A DNA stretch of 64,000 nucleotides from DASQFQ01 sp963802905 (GTDB lineage: Bacteria > Actinomycetota > Thermoleophilia > Solirubrobacterales > Solirubrobacteraceae): positions 124,001-188,000 of the forward strand of contig CAWDKH010000004.1 of the NCBI GenBank assembly GCA_963802905.1, read 5' to 3'. The notes under the pieces are model-generated. The model saw only the letters and a list, made by a program, of their open reading frames with translations. It was not told the origin of the DNA and did not search any database. Made by a program: the position numbers and the translations under genes. Position 1 is the first letter of the stretch. Every line of letters begins with the position of its first letter. Of the stretch, positions 26,759-34,792 are shown one piece after another.

Positions 26759-29071
26759 TCAGCGCCCGGCCGGTGCGGGCTCGCGTCGCGGCGCCATCGG
26801 CGGGGCGATCGCGGCCTCGGGGCTCCGAGCTGCCGCGGCGAGACGGACTCGATGGTGCCGTCGGCGCGCCAGCGTCACCAGCGACCCACCCCGGTGCCAC
26901 GCTGCGCCACCGGGCGGCGTACACGTTGCCCCGGGGCCCGGCGCTCGTCGTGTTCACGTAGAGCGGGGAGGGGAACGCCCTGAACCGTCCCGCCTCCCTC
27001 CGCACGCCGCCATGCCGGCCCTCGCCCCCCGGACCTCGTCGACGGTCACCGACCGCATGAGCCGCGCCTCGCGATCGGTCGCTGGCGGGATACGCGACGA
27101 GCAGGCCGAAGCGATGGATGTGACCCGCGAGGACGATGCCGGACGCCGGACGGCGGAGGTCCCCACCTCGCGGATGAACCAGTCCCGCTCGCCGGACGAT
27201 CGAGCCGTGCAGGGCCGCCACGCCGAAGGGCGCGTCCTTCGGCCGGATCGCGGTGATCGTGTGCCGCGTGACTCCTGACGATCTGCCGTCCGGCCGGCGC
27301 ATGCGGGAGTCCTCGCCGGGCTCTGTAGATCTTCTCGCCGCGGCGCAGCTCGTCGTCGGTCCAGTTGGGGAAAGGCCCGAGCGGCGGCGCGTGGATGCCG
27401 ATGAGCTTCGCCCGGCCGGGGACCGTGCGAACGAGCTCACGTGCCACTGCTGGAGCGGGGCTGAGCGAGTTCGCCGCACGTTGCCCGAAGCCCCCCCAGG
27501 TCCGCGGCTCGTTGGTGTTGAAGACCTCCTCGTCCTCCGCCCAGTCGAGCATCAGCACCTGCTGGCCGCCCGGGTGCGGGAACGCGTAGTCCAGGAACGG
27601 ATTGATCAGGAGCAGGTACCAGATGACCGATCATGGTGGTCTGGAGCGGGGAGCCCGGGATGTCCAGGTTCCGGGCCAGGTAGCCAGCGGCCCTCTCGAC
27701 GATCCTGGCGGAGGTCGATGTCCGTGTAGACGAACTCTTGTCGTGACCGGGGCCGTGGGCGATCCGGAGGATCTCCTTGAGCCAGCCCCGGCGGTCGGGC
27801 CGTCGAAGTCGTCGGAGTTGTGCACGAACGTCTCGGGATCGGGAGCGCCGGGCGCGAACGGCGGGTAGGGGTTGAGCCGCCAGTCGTGGTTGCCGAGGAT
27901 CGTGTAGACGGGCTGCGAGTAGCGCGATCCCGAGGCGAGCAGGTAGTAGAAGAGGAACCAGTTGCGGTCGGGGTGGTACGGCCGTCGACGCCGAGCTCGT
28001 GGCGGTGGCGCCCGCCGTCGACAAGCCCGAGGTGCCCGCGCCCGTAGTCGATCAGGTCGCCCGTGATCAGGATCGCCTCGGCGTCGCCCTTCGCGTCCTC
28101 GTAAAGCCGGGAGAAGACCCGGTTCCAGTTGTTGAACCGCACCGGGGCGCCCCGGTAGCGGAGCAGGCCGCCGACGGCGGACATCGGGGCCGGCGCCGGC
28201 GCGAGGTTGTGCTCGTACACGTCGGTGCGCACGTCGATGTGCGTGTCCGTGAGGTGGGCGACCTTGAGGCTGCCGGTCTTGCGGCGGACGAAGACGCGGA
28301 TGCAGCACCTCGGTGAACCGCCGCTGGGGGTCGCGCGGCCTGATACGGCGGGTGGAGCGCGCCGTAGTCGAATCGGTACTCGTCGACCAGGAAGCCGAGG
28401 TTCAGCTGGAGCCAGCGCCGCTCGGCCTCCGTGTCGCCGCCAGCCGCCGCCGGCGCGGGACCGCGAACGGGTCGACGAGCAGCCGCATCTCGTCCGACGG
28501 CCCGCGGCGGCGCTCCCGTTCCAGAGCAGGTGGTACTGGCCGTCGGGCAGCCGTCCGCTCGCCGCCTCGGACACGCGGATCTCGTGCAGGTGGCGCAGGC
28601 CCTGCCGTCGGCGTAGAAGTCGCGGACCGCGCGCGACAGGCTCGCGACGATGCAGCCCTCGGGGCGGTCGCCGCCGAAGGCGACCGCGTCGGCGCGGTCG
28701 TCCTTCTGCGGCCGCGTGAGCCGCGGCGCCGCTGCGCACCGTGAGCTCGGCCGCGCTGAAGGAGCCGGGTTGTCCGTCGTCGATCCGGCGGCGGGTGCGC
28801 TCGTCCCAGCGGACGATCCGCAAGTGGCGCGCGGCGTCCTCGGCGGTGAGCGTCGGGCGGTCGCTGAGCAGCAGCACGCAGACCGAGTGCTGGCCGCCGG
28901 ACGGGCCCCGCGGCGCGGACCTCGGCGCGACCACCGCGGGGAAGCCGAGCGCCGGCCAGAGGATGCGGGCGGCGATCGCCGGCCGCCGGTCGCGCTGCCG
29001 GCCGGCGCCGCGGGCTCCGCGCTGCCCGCCGGGCCGGCGGCGCCGGGCGTCGGCTGGCCGTGCGCACCGCC
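26759..29071 (-). CDS. Large metallophosphoesterase, frame-broken
   Basis: The N-terminal third (from ~29070) is a beta-rich region (ARILWPALGFPAVVAP, CVLLLSDRPTL, HLRIVRWDERTRRRIDDG, CIVASLSRAVRDFYADG, RLPDGQYHLLWNG). The catalytic calcineurin-like phosphoesterase part then shows VAHLTDTHIDV, ILITGDLIDYGRGH, YTILGNHDWRLNPYPPF and, at the end, IVLAGHIHRFGLLVAYP and YVNTTSAGPRGNVYA. These are the D-x-H, GDxxD, GNH and GHxH metal ligands. QQVLMLDWAEDEEVFN lies between. At least eight single-base breaks interrupt the frame and no start codon is visible, so the left/right limits are approximate. Substrate unknown. It lies behind the second metallophosphoesterase in the same transcript. Confidence 0.7.
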
Positions 29072-30627
29072 TCGACGAAGGAAGCGCGCCTGCACCGGGT
29101 GCCCGGACCAGTCGACTCCGCCGGTGCGCCAGGCCGAGCTTCCGGTCCTCGTCCGGTAGCTCGGGACCGGCGAGCGGACGACGTTCCTGGCCACGCCCGT
29201 CGGGCACGCGACGACGAACTCGAGCGTCCGCGTCCCGTCGGAGTAGGTGAAGCGGCCGGCGGACCCGCTCGGCCCGATCGAGTCCTGCACCCAGATGTCC
29301 GCGCGCGAGTGCGGCTGGATCTGCGGCGGCGGCGGGACGACCCAGTACGAGTCGGCGTCCTTGGCGGCCCGAACCAGCCGCAACGGCCGGTCGGAGCGGT
29401 TCTCGATCCGGGCGTAGCACGAGTAGTCCTGCCACGGGCGGCGGACCACCGAGGGCATCGCCGGCGCGCGGGCGGGCGCGACCGTGAACGCCGCCGCCCG
29501 TCCTGGTCGACCGCGAGCACCTGCGCGCGTGGCGCGCTCGAGGTCGACCTGCGTGAACGTGAACTGCTTGGGCGGGAGCGTCGGGCCGGGCGACGCACTC
29601 GTAGCCGCTGTTGACGTAGTTGGCCGGCGACACCGTCAGGCCGCCGACGGGCACGTGCGTGTGCCCCATCACGGCGAGATCGCTCGCCGTCTGCAGCGCG
29701 AGGCGCTGGGCGAACCACGCGAGGTCCTCGCCGCGCCAGTCGGCGGCCGCGGCGCGCAGCGCGTCCAGCGGGCGGCCCTCGCGCGCGACCCACTGGGTGA
29801 ACAGGCCGGCGAACACGCGCATGGCGTCCTGCGCGGTGGTCGCCGAGCCGTCGGGCATGACGATCCGCTCGGTCTGCGGCATGCCCGTGATGCCGGCAGA
29901 TGTACGTGAGCAGGAACGCGGCGAGATCGTCGCGCCGGTTCCAGCTCGCGAGGGCCGCGCCAGGTCGACGCCGTTCGGGTTGCCGCTGTTGCGCCGGTCG
30001 GCGGCGGTCTCGCCCGGCCGCAGCGTCCGCGACAGCTGGTAGCCGATCGCGCGCGTGACGAAGTGCCCCACCGGGATCGTGCCCCAGCGCGAGCGCGCGT
30101 CCGGCGCGTTGAACATGCACCAGTGATGGCCGTGGGTGAACACGGTGCGCGCGCCGCTCGCGCCGGTGACCACGCGCCACGGGCGCCTCGACGAGCTCGA
30201 TCCGCTCGCCCGCGGGAGGGATCGCCGCCGAGCGAGCGGTTGAGCGCGGTCGATGTCCGCCCTCGTCAGGCTGCCGTCGTGGTTGCCGAGCAGCATGCGG
30301 ACCCGGCCGGGCAGCGCCCGCACGACGGCGGCGAGCGGGCCGCGCGGGCCGAGCAGCGAGCGGTTGGCGGCGATGATGTCGCCCATCGACGGCGGCCGCA
30401 CGTGACGGCGGGTAGGTCCAGACGTCGAACAGGTCGCCGAGCAGGACGACCTCGCGGATGACTCGCGCGGCGCGCCAGGATCCACGCGAGCACCTCGCTC
30501 AGCTGGCGCTCGTGGACCGACGACTGGTACCAGCACGTCGGGGCGCCGTTGCCGATGTGGACGTCGCTGAGCACGACGGCGTATCGCTGGCTGCCATCGG
30601 CGTTCGGCTGCGGTTCGGCTCGAACAT
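29072..30627 (-). CDS. Metallophosphoesterase with C-terminal beta-sandwich domain, frame-broken
   Basis: It starts at ATG 30627. Residues ~15-350 are a calcineurin-like phosphoesterase: YAVVLSDVHIGNGAPTCWYQ, VVLLGDLFD, LLGNHDG, TVFTHGHHWCMFNAPDA and DLAVMGHTHVPVGG. After a linker, residues ~380-500 form a beta-sandwich (DYSCYARIENRSDRPLRLV, SYWVVPPPPQIQPHSRADIW, GRFTYSDGTRTLEFVV). This resembles aegerolysin/ET79-like membrane-interacting domains, though that likeness is only by pattern. Single-base breaks occur near 30615, 30470, 30410, 30190, 29960 and 29600. Promoter P3 lies upstream. Confidence 0.7.
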
Positions 30628-30663
30628 GCGCGATCTCCCGTGCTCGTGCGGCGCTCCGATCGC

Positions 30664-30679
30664 AGCAAGAAGCGGGCCA
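30664..30679 (-). promoter_or_regulatory. Sigma-54 promoter P3 (TGGCCCGCTTCTTGCT)
   Basis: It lies between the end of rpoN and the first metallophosphoesterase. The element is 36 nt from the ATG at 30627, giving a leader of ~25 nt with GGGAG. Confidence 0.8.
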
Positions 30680-30687
30680 GCGCGGCG

Positions 30688-31972
30688 TCAGCGCATCGAC
30701 GCGGCGGTGAATCCGAGGCGCGCGCGATGCTTGGCGACGGTCCGGCGGGCGATCGGATAGCCGGCCTCGCGCAGCCGGTCGGCGAGGCGCTGGTCGGACA
30801 TCGGGCCGTCGGCCGACTCCAGCAGCTTGCGCAGCTCCGCGTCGACGCCGCCGCTGACGCCGAAGAAGCGCGACAGCGGGACGATCGTCCGGTCCGGGAG
30901 CAGCGCGTACTTGTCGGCGACCGCCCGGCTCACCGTCGACTCGTGCAGGTCGAGCGCGGCGGCGACCTCGGCGCGGGTCAGCGGCTTCAGCGCCGTCTCG
31001 CCCGTCGACCAGGAAGTCCCGCTGCCGCTCGACGGCGTACTCGGCGACGCGCCGCAGGGTGTCCCAGCGGTCGCGGAGCTGGGCAAGGAACGACCTGGCG
31101 CGCGGGACCGAGGCCTCGCGCGGCGCCGCCGCCGCGCGCCGGACGCGCCAGCCGCGTCAGCGCGGGCTCCACGAGCTCGACCGTGAACGCGCCGGCGATC
31201 TCGTCGTGCTCGCTCACCACCACGTCCGGGACGACGTAGGAGGAGACCGCGCGGCGCGTTGCCGTCGAACGCCGGATACGGCCGCAGCCGCCGCCGGATC
31301 AGCTCGAGGACCTGCTGGATCTCGGCGCGCGAGACGCCGAGCGCCGTCGCGATCGAGGTGAAGTGTCCCCGCGCGAGCGCCGGCAGGTGATCGGCGATCA
31401 CGGCGCGGGCCAGCCGCGCGCTCGTCATCGAGGTCGAGCGCGTCCAGCTGCAGCAGCAGGCACTCGGCGACGCTGGTCGCGCCGACCCCGGGCGGCCCGC
31501 AGCGGCGGACGACGTCGAGCACCGACGCCACGGCCGATCCGGCGACGCCGCAGCTCGGCGGCGATCTCGCGCGCACGACCGATCCAGCAGGCCGTGCTCG
31601 TCGAGGCTGTCGATCAGGCACTCGGCGATCGGGGCGTCGGCGGCGCTGGTCTCCATCCGCACCGCGCGCAGCAGCGCCTGGCGTGTCGGGCTCGGCCGCC
31701 GCGCTGTCGCCGGCCTCGAGCGACCGGGCGTCGCCGCCGCGCGGCGGGCCGGGACCGAGCACACCGGGCAGCGGGTCCGCCAGGTGCCCCGGCAGATCGG
31801 GCACTCGCCGGCGTCCGACCCGCTCCAGCGCCGCGTTCGCGCTCAGCTCGCGCTCGACGACCGACTGCATCGCGGCGCACGGCAGGGTCAGCAGCTCGCC
31901 GAACACGACCAGGGCCGGCGACACCTCAAGGCCGACCTTGGGCGCCATGGCCATCTCGAGCGCGAACGACAA
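30688..31972 (-). CDS. rpoN: RNA polymerase sigma-54 factor with zinc-ribbon-like insert (frame-broken)
   Basis: A TTG at 31972 follows AAGGGAGG by 7 nt. Region I (LEVSPALVVFGELLTLP, VVERELSANAALERVG) matches the activator-interacting helices. A short insert then has paired CPIC and CPVC motifs. The core-binding region shows ADAPIAECLIDSLDEHGLLD, CGPPGVGATSVAECLLLQL, HFTSIATALGVSRAEI and VVPDVVVSEHDE. The DNA-binding part has LRRVAEYAVERQRDFL, KPLTRAEVAAALDLHESTVSRAVADKY and the RpoN box ARRTVAKHRARLG (consensus ARRTVAKYRE). About 428 residues, somewhat short for the family. At least five single-base breaks fall between motifs and none destroys one. A perfect sigma-54 promoter precedes it, implying self-activation. 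Confidence 0.88.
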
Positions 31973-32025
31973 CGCGGAACCTCCCTTGGGGCGAGGTCGT
32001 GTAAGCGACGTTATCCGCATGCGCC

Positions 32026-32041
32026 AGCAAGAACCGTGCCA
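32026..32041 (-). promoter_or_regulatory. Sigma-54 promoter P4 for rpoN (perfect TGGCACGGTTCTTGCT)
   Basis: Exact match to TGGCACG-N4-TTGCW. It is ~53 nt before the TTG of rpoN and only 6 bp from the divergent promoter P5. Confidence 0.88.
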
Positions 32042-32047
32042 GCTCTC

Positions 32048-32063
32048 TGGCCCGCATCTTGCT
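32048..32063 (+). promoter_or_regulatory. Sigma-54 promoter P5 (TGGCCCGCATCTTGCT)
   Basis: Same 15 nt as P1 and the same 14-nt distance to the start codon (GTG 32078). It forms a back-to-back pair with P4. Confidence 0.82.
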
Positions 32064-32077
32064 GCGCGACGGGCGCG

Positions 32078-32869
32078 GTGATCGTCGACTGCCACTGCCA
32101 CGCCGGCCTCGGCGACGGCCTGACCGGGCCGTGGGACACCGAGGCGCACCTCGACCGCTACCTCGTCCGCGCGGCGCGCGCCGGGATCGAGCGCACGGTG
32201 GTGTTCCCGACGTTCCACTCGGACTACGCCGTCGCCAACCGGCGGGTCGCGCGCATCGTCGCGCGCCTCTCGCGGCAGGCTGTACGGCTTCGCGTTCGTC
32301 CATCCGGTCCGCGACGCCGGCCGCGTGCATGGCGCTGGTCCGCGAGGCGGTCGAGCGGCACGACTTCCGCGGCATCAAGGTGCACCGCCACGACGCCCGC
32401 ATCACGCGCGAGATCTGCGAGGCGGCGCGGCGGTTCGGCGTCCCCGTGCTCTACGACCCGATGGGCGAGGTCGAGCCCGTCGAGCTGCTCGCGGGCGAGT
32501 ATCCCGACGTCCAGTTCATCATCCCGCACCTCGGGAGCTTCGCCGACGAGTGGCGCGCGCAGGTCGCGATGATCGGGATGCTGCTGCGCCACGCCAACGT
32601 CCACACCGACACCTCGGCCGTGCGGCGGTTCGACCTTCTGGCCGAGGCGGCGCGGCGGCGGCCGCGGCAGGTGCTCTTCGGGAGCGACGGGCCGTGGCTG
32701 CACCCCGGCGTCGAGCTGGCGAAGGTGCAGGCTCATCGGGCTCAGCGCGGCCGACGAGCAGCGCGTGCTGGGCGGCAACGTGCTGCGCCTCATCAATCGG
32801 GCGCCGCCGGCGCGCAGGCGGCCAGGCCGAAGACTCGCCCGAGGGTTCGAGCCCCTCCCTTTCCGCTAA
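32078..32869 (+). CDS. TatD/amidohydrolase-superfamily enzyme, frame-broken
   Basis: The GTG start gives VIVDCHCHAGLGDG with the metal-binding H-x-H at the end of strand 1. Later parts have RGIKVHRHDARIT, GVPVLYDPMGEVEPVELL, QFIIPHLGSFADEW, NVHTDTSAVRRFDLL and VLFGSDGPWLHPG. These are the His and Asp ligands of an amidohydrolase (amidohydrolase_2-like) barrel. Breaks lie near 32280, 32320 and 32730. The last codons (RGFEPLPFR, stop 32867-32869) are formed by the tRNA-end repeat, so the C-terminus was probably changed when the island inserted or excised. Driven by P5. Confidence 0.72.
32840..32865 (+). repeat. Right attachment-like repeat (degenerate tRNA-Ser 3' end)
   Basis: CGAGGGTTCGA-GC-CCCTCCCT-T-TCCG matches the tRNA-Ser(GGA) 3' end at 23 of 26 positions. 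No acceptor 5' half or anticodon arm lies upstream, so this is a tRNA remnant. Confidence 0.6.
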
Positions 32870-32870
32870 G

Positions 32871-32888
32871 GTGCACCGATCGGTGCAC
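32871..32888. promoter_or_regulatory. Perfect 18-bp palindrome, ArsR-type operator
   Basis: GTGCACCGATCGGTGCAC overlaps the first codon of the ArsR-family gene. Such palindromes are the usual autoregulatory sites of ArsR/SRPBCC operons. Confidence 0.65.
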
Positions 32889-33211
32889 TATCGCCAACCC
32901 TCGACGGGACCTTCTTCGCCCTCTCGGATCCGACCCGGCGCGGGATCCTCGAGCGCCTCGGCGGCGGCCCGGCCACGATCAGCGAGCTCGCGCAGCCGTA
33001 CGGGCTGACGCTCAACGGGATCAAGAAGCACGTTGGCATCCTCGAGCGCGCCGACCTCGTCGTGACCGAGAAGGTCGGGCGTGCGCGCGAGTGCCGGCTC
33101 GGATCGGCGAGCCTGGGCGACGCGACCGAGTGGATCGAGGGCTACCGCCGCGCGTGGGAGGGCCGGCTCGATCGCTTCGAGCGGTTCGTCGAGCGGAGGG
33201 AAGGCGCATGA
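32883..33211 (+). CDS. ArsR-family regulator (one frame break near the start)
   Basis: The winged-helix protein of ~109 residues contains FFALSDPTRRGILERLGGG, ATISELAQPYGLTLNGIKKHVGILERA, the recognition helix, and a wing (VVTEKVGRARECRL). This is the type that partners SRPBCC proteins; no metal-binding cysteines are seen. The likely GTG start lies in the palindromic operator, and one missing base near 32899 separates it from the body. It overlaps the SRPBCC gene by ATGA. Confidence 0.82.
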
Positions 33212-33635
33212 GCCTCGACCTGCGCTTCGAGCGGCTGATCGCGGCCCCGCCCGAGCGGGTCTTCGACGCCTTCACCGACCCGGAGGGCCAGCGCGAGTTC
33301 TACGGCACGGACGATGCCGGGTGGGTCGTCGACTCGCGCTGCGACCTGCGCGTCGGCGGCGTCTGGTCGGTCTCGTTCGGCCCGGCGCCCGACCGGCTCT
33401 ACCACCACCGCCACGTGTTCGAGGCGATCGAGCGGCCGCACCGGATCCTGATCGCCTCGACCGAGACCCGGCTCGACGGGTCGAGCTTCGAGACCACGCT
33501 GGAGTTCACGTTCGAGCCGCGCGACGGCGGCACCCTGATGACGATGGTCCAGGCCGGGTTCCCGAGGAGGCGCTGCGCGACGAGCACACCCGCGGCCTCC
33601 CGAACGCCTTCGACCGCCTCGAGCGCACGCTCTAG
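33208..33635 (+). CDS. SRPBCC (AHSA1-like) protein, frame-broken near 33560
   Basis: The ~142-residue START/Bet v1-like protein begins LDLRFERLIAAPPERVFDAFTDPE. It has WSVSFGPAPDRLYHHRHVFE and ETTLEFTFEPRDGGTLMTM, the standard AHSA1 pattern. The C-terminal helix (EALRDEHTRGLPNAFDRLERTL, one residue apart) is in another frame after one missing base. Such proteins follow ArsR regulators in many actinobacteria; the ligand is unknown. Confidence 0.82.
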
Positions 33636-33648
33636 AGAGAGGAGACCG

Positions 33649-34229
33649 ATGTCCACCTCCGTCCTCTACATGTCGATGTCCCTCGACGGGTTCATCACCG
33701 GGCCCGACGACGACGCCGGCCAGGGCCTCGGGGCCGGCGGCGAGGTCCTGCACGACTGGCTCGCCGAGCGGCGGCGGCGGCCCCTCCGCCTATCGCCCGT
33801 CGGGGCCGAGCGGCGAGGTCTTCGACGAGCTGATGGCGACCGGCGCCGTGCTGGTCGGGCGCCGCACGTTCGACATCGCCGGCCGCTGGAACGGCGATCA
33901 CCACGACGGCGTCCCGATCTTCGTCCCGACCCGGGGCGAGCCGCCGGAGCCGGCGTGGGACCGGGTCCACTACGTCACCGACGGGGTCGAGAGCGCGATG
34001 GTGCAGGCGAAGGAGGCGGCGGGCGATGCCGACGTGATGGTCCACGGCGCCACGCTGGCGCAGTCGTGCTCTGCGCGCCGGGTGCTCGACGAGCTCGAGA
34101 TCCACCTGATCCCGCTCCTCCTCGGCGCGGGGCGGCGGCTGTTCGACGGCGAGCGCGTCCGCGCTCGAGCTCACCCGCGTCATCGACGCACCCGGGGTCA
34201 CCCACCTGCGCTACCGGGTGGCGGCATGA
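33649..34229 (+). CDS. Dihydrofolate-reductase-like (RibD C-terminal family) protein, frame-broken
   Basis: An ATG at 33649 lies 5 nt after GGAGA and gives VLYMSMSLDGFITGPDDD. Later parts show GAVLVGRRTFDIAGRW, MVHGATLAQ and ELEIHLIPLLLGAGRRLFDG, the NADPH-dependent RibD/DHFR-like fold of about 190 residues. One-base breaks near 33775 and 34160 split it into three frames. Its stop overlaps the start of a paralogue (ATGA). Confidence 0.8.
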
Positions 34230-34792
34230 GCGAGCGGCGGCTGATCCTCCACATGTCGGTCTCGCTCGACGGCTTCGTCGCCAACCGCGACGGCGTCATC
34301 GACTGGCTCACCCCGGGCGACGGCGTCGACCACGGCAACCGCCGCCACCGTGCCAACCTCGAGATGCTCGGGGAGGTCGGGCTGATCGTGCTCGGTCGCG
34401 GCGCCTACGAGGAGATGGCCGGCGCCTGGTCGAGCTCGGACAGCCCGATGGCGGTGCTGATCAACGCGCTGCCGAAGATCGTCTACTCGCAGAGCCTGTC
34501 CGAGGAGCCGACCTGGAACAACACGCGGATCTCGCACGCCGCGCTGAGCGACGAGATCCCGGCGCTCAAGCGCGAGGGCGGCAAGGACATCGTCGTCTTC
34601 GGCGGCGGCCGCCTCGCCCACAGCCTGATCCGCGAGCGCTTGGTCGACGAGTTCCGGCTCACGGTGCACCCGGTGGCGCTCGGCGAGGGGCTCTCGCTCA
34701 TGCACGGGTTGCCCGAGCCGCAGCGGTTCGAGCTGATCAGCAGCACCACGTACGCCGACGGATCGGTGATGCAGGTCCTTCAGCCGGCCTGA
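34226..34792 (+). CDS. Dihydrofolate-reductase-like (RibD C-terminal family) protein
   Basis: This intact 188-residue paralogue of the preceding gene has LILHMSVSLDGFVANRDG, LIVLGRGAYEEMAG, DIVVFGGGRLAHSL and VDEFRLTVHPVALGEG. The family reduces pterin or deaminated flavin precursors or other small molecules with NADPH; the substrate here is unknown. Fourth gene of the ArsR operon. It overlaps the convergent remnant gene by 13 bp. Confidence 0.88.
   Translation: MSERRLILHMSVSLDGFVANRDGVIDWLTPGDGVDHGNRRHRANLEMLGEVGLIVLGRGAYEEMAGAWSSSDSPMAVLINALPKIVYSQSLSEEPTWNNTRISHAALSDEIPALKREGGKDIVVFGGGRLAHSLIRERLVDEFRLTVHPVALGEGLSLMHGLPEPQRFELISSTTYADGSVMQVLQPA

Larger units (their letters stand above)
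18197..32865. mobile_element. tRNA-Ser-associated genomic island encoding its own sigma-54 regulon
   Basis: The left boundary is the 3' end of tRNA-Ser(GGA) and the right boundary is an imperfect copy of those 26 nt (23 identical). Between them are eleven genes unlike the flanking chromosome: muramidase-like, YegP-like, sigma-54 activator, several conserved unknowns, two metallophosphoesterases, rpoN and an amidohydrolase. Five sigma-54-type promoters lie between the genes and none was noticed outside. tRNA-end integration is the usual route for tyrosine-recombinase islands, but no integrase gene was found, so current mobility is doubtful. GC content is as high as the surroundings, so age or a high-GC donor must be assumed. 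Confidence 0.65.

Noticed and set aside
20900..32000. Programmed frameshifting
   Set aside because: The breaks occur in too many unrelated genes and at no shared slippery sequence. Sequencing error or decay is simpler.
32776..32865. Possible third tRNA-Ser
   Set aside because: Only the T-arm and 3' acceptor strand are present. There is no matching 5' acceptor GGAAAGG, D-arm or anticodon stem upstream.
18197..32865. Contaminating sequence from a sigma-54-rich proteobacterium
   Set aside because: Not fully excluded, but the tRNA-end repeats at both ends, similar GC and codon use, and frame breaks continuing past the right end argue for a real insertion in the same molecule.
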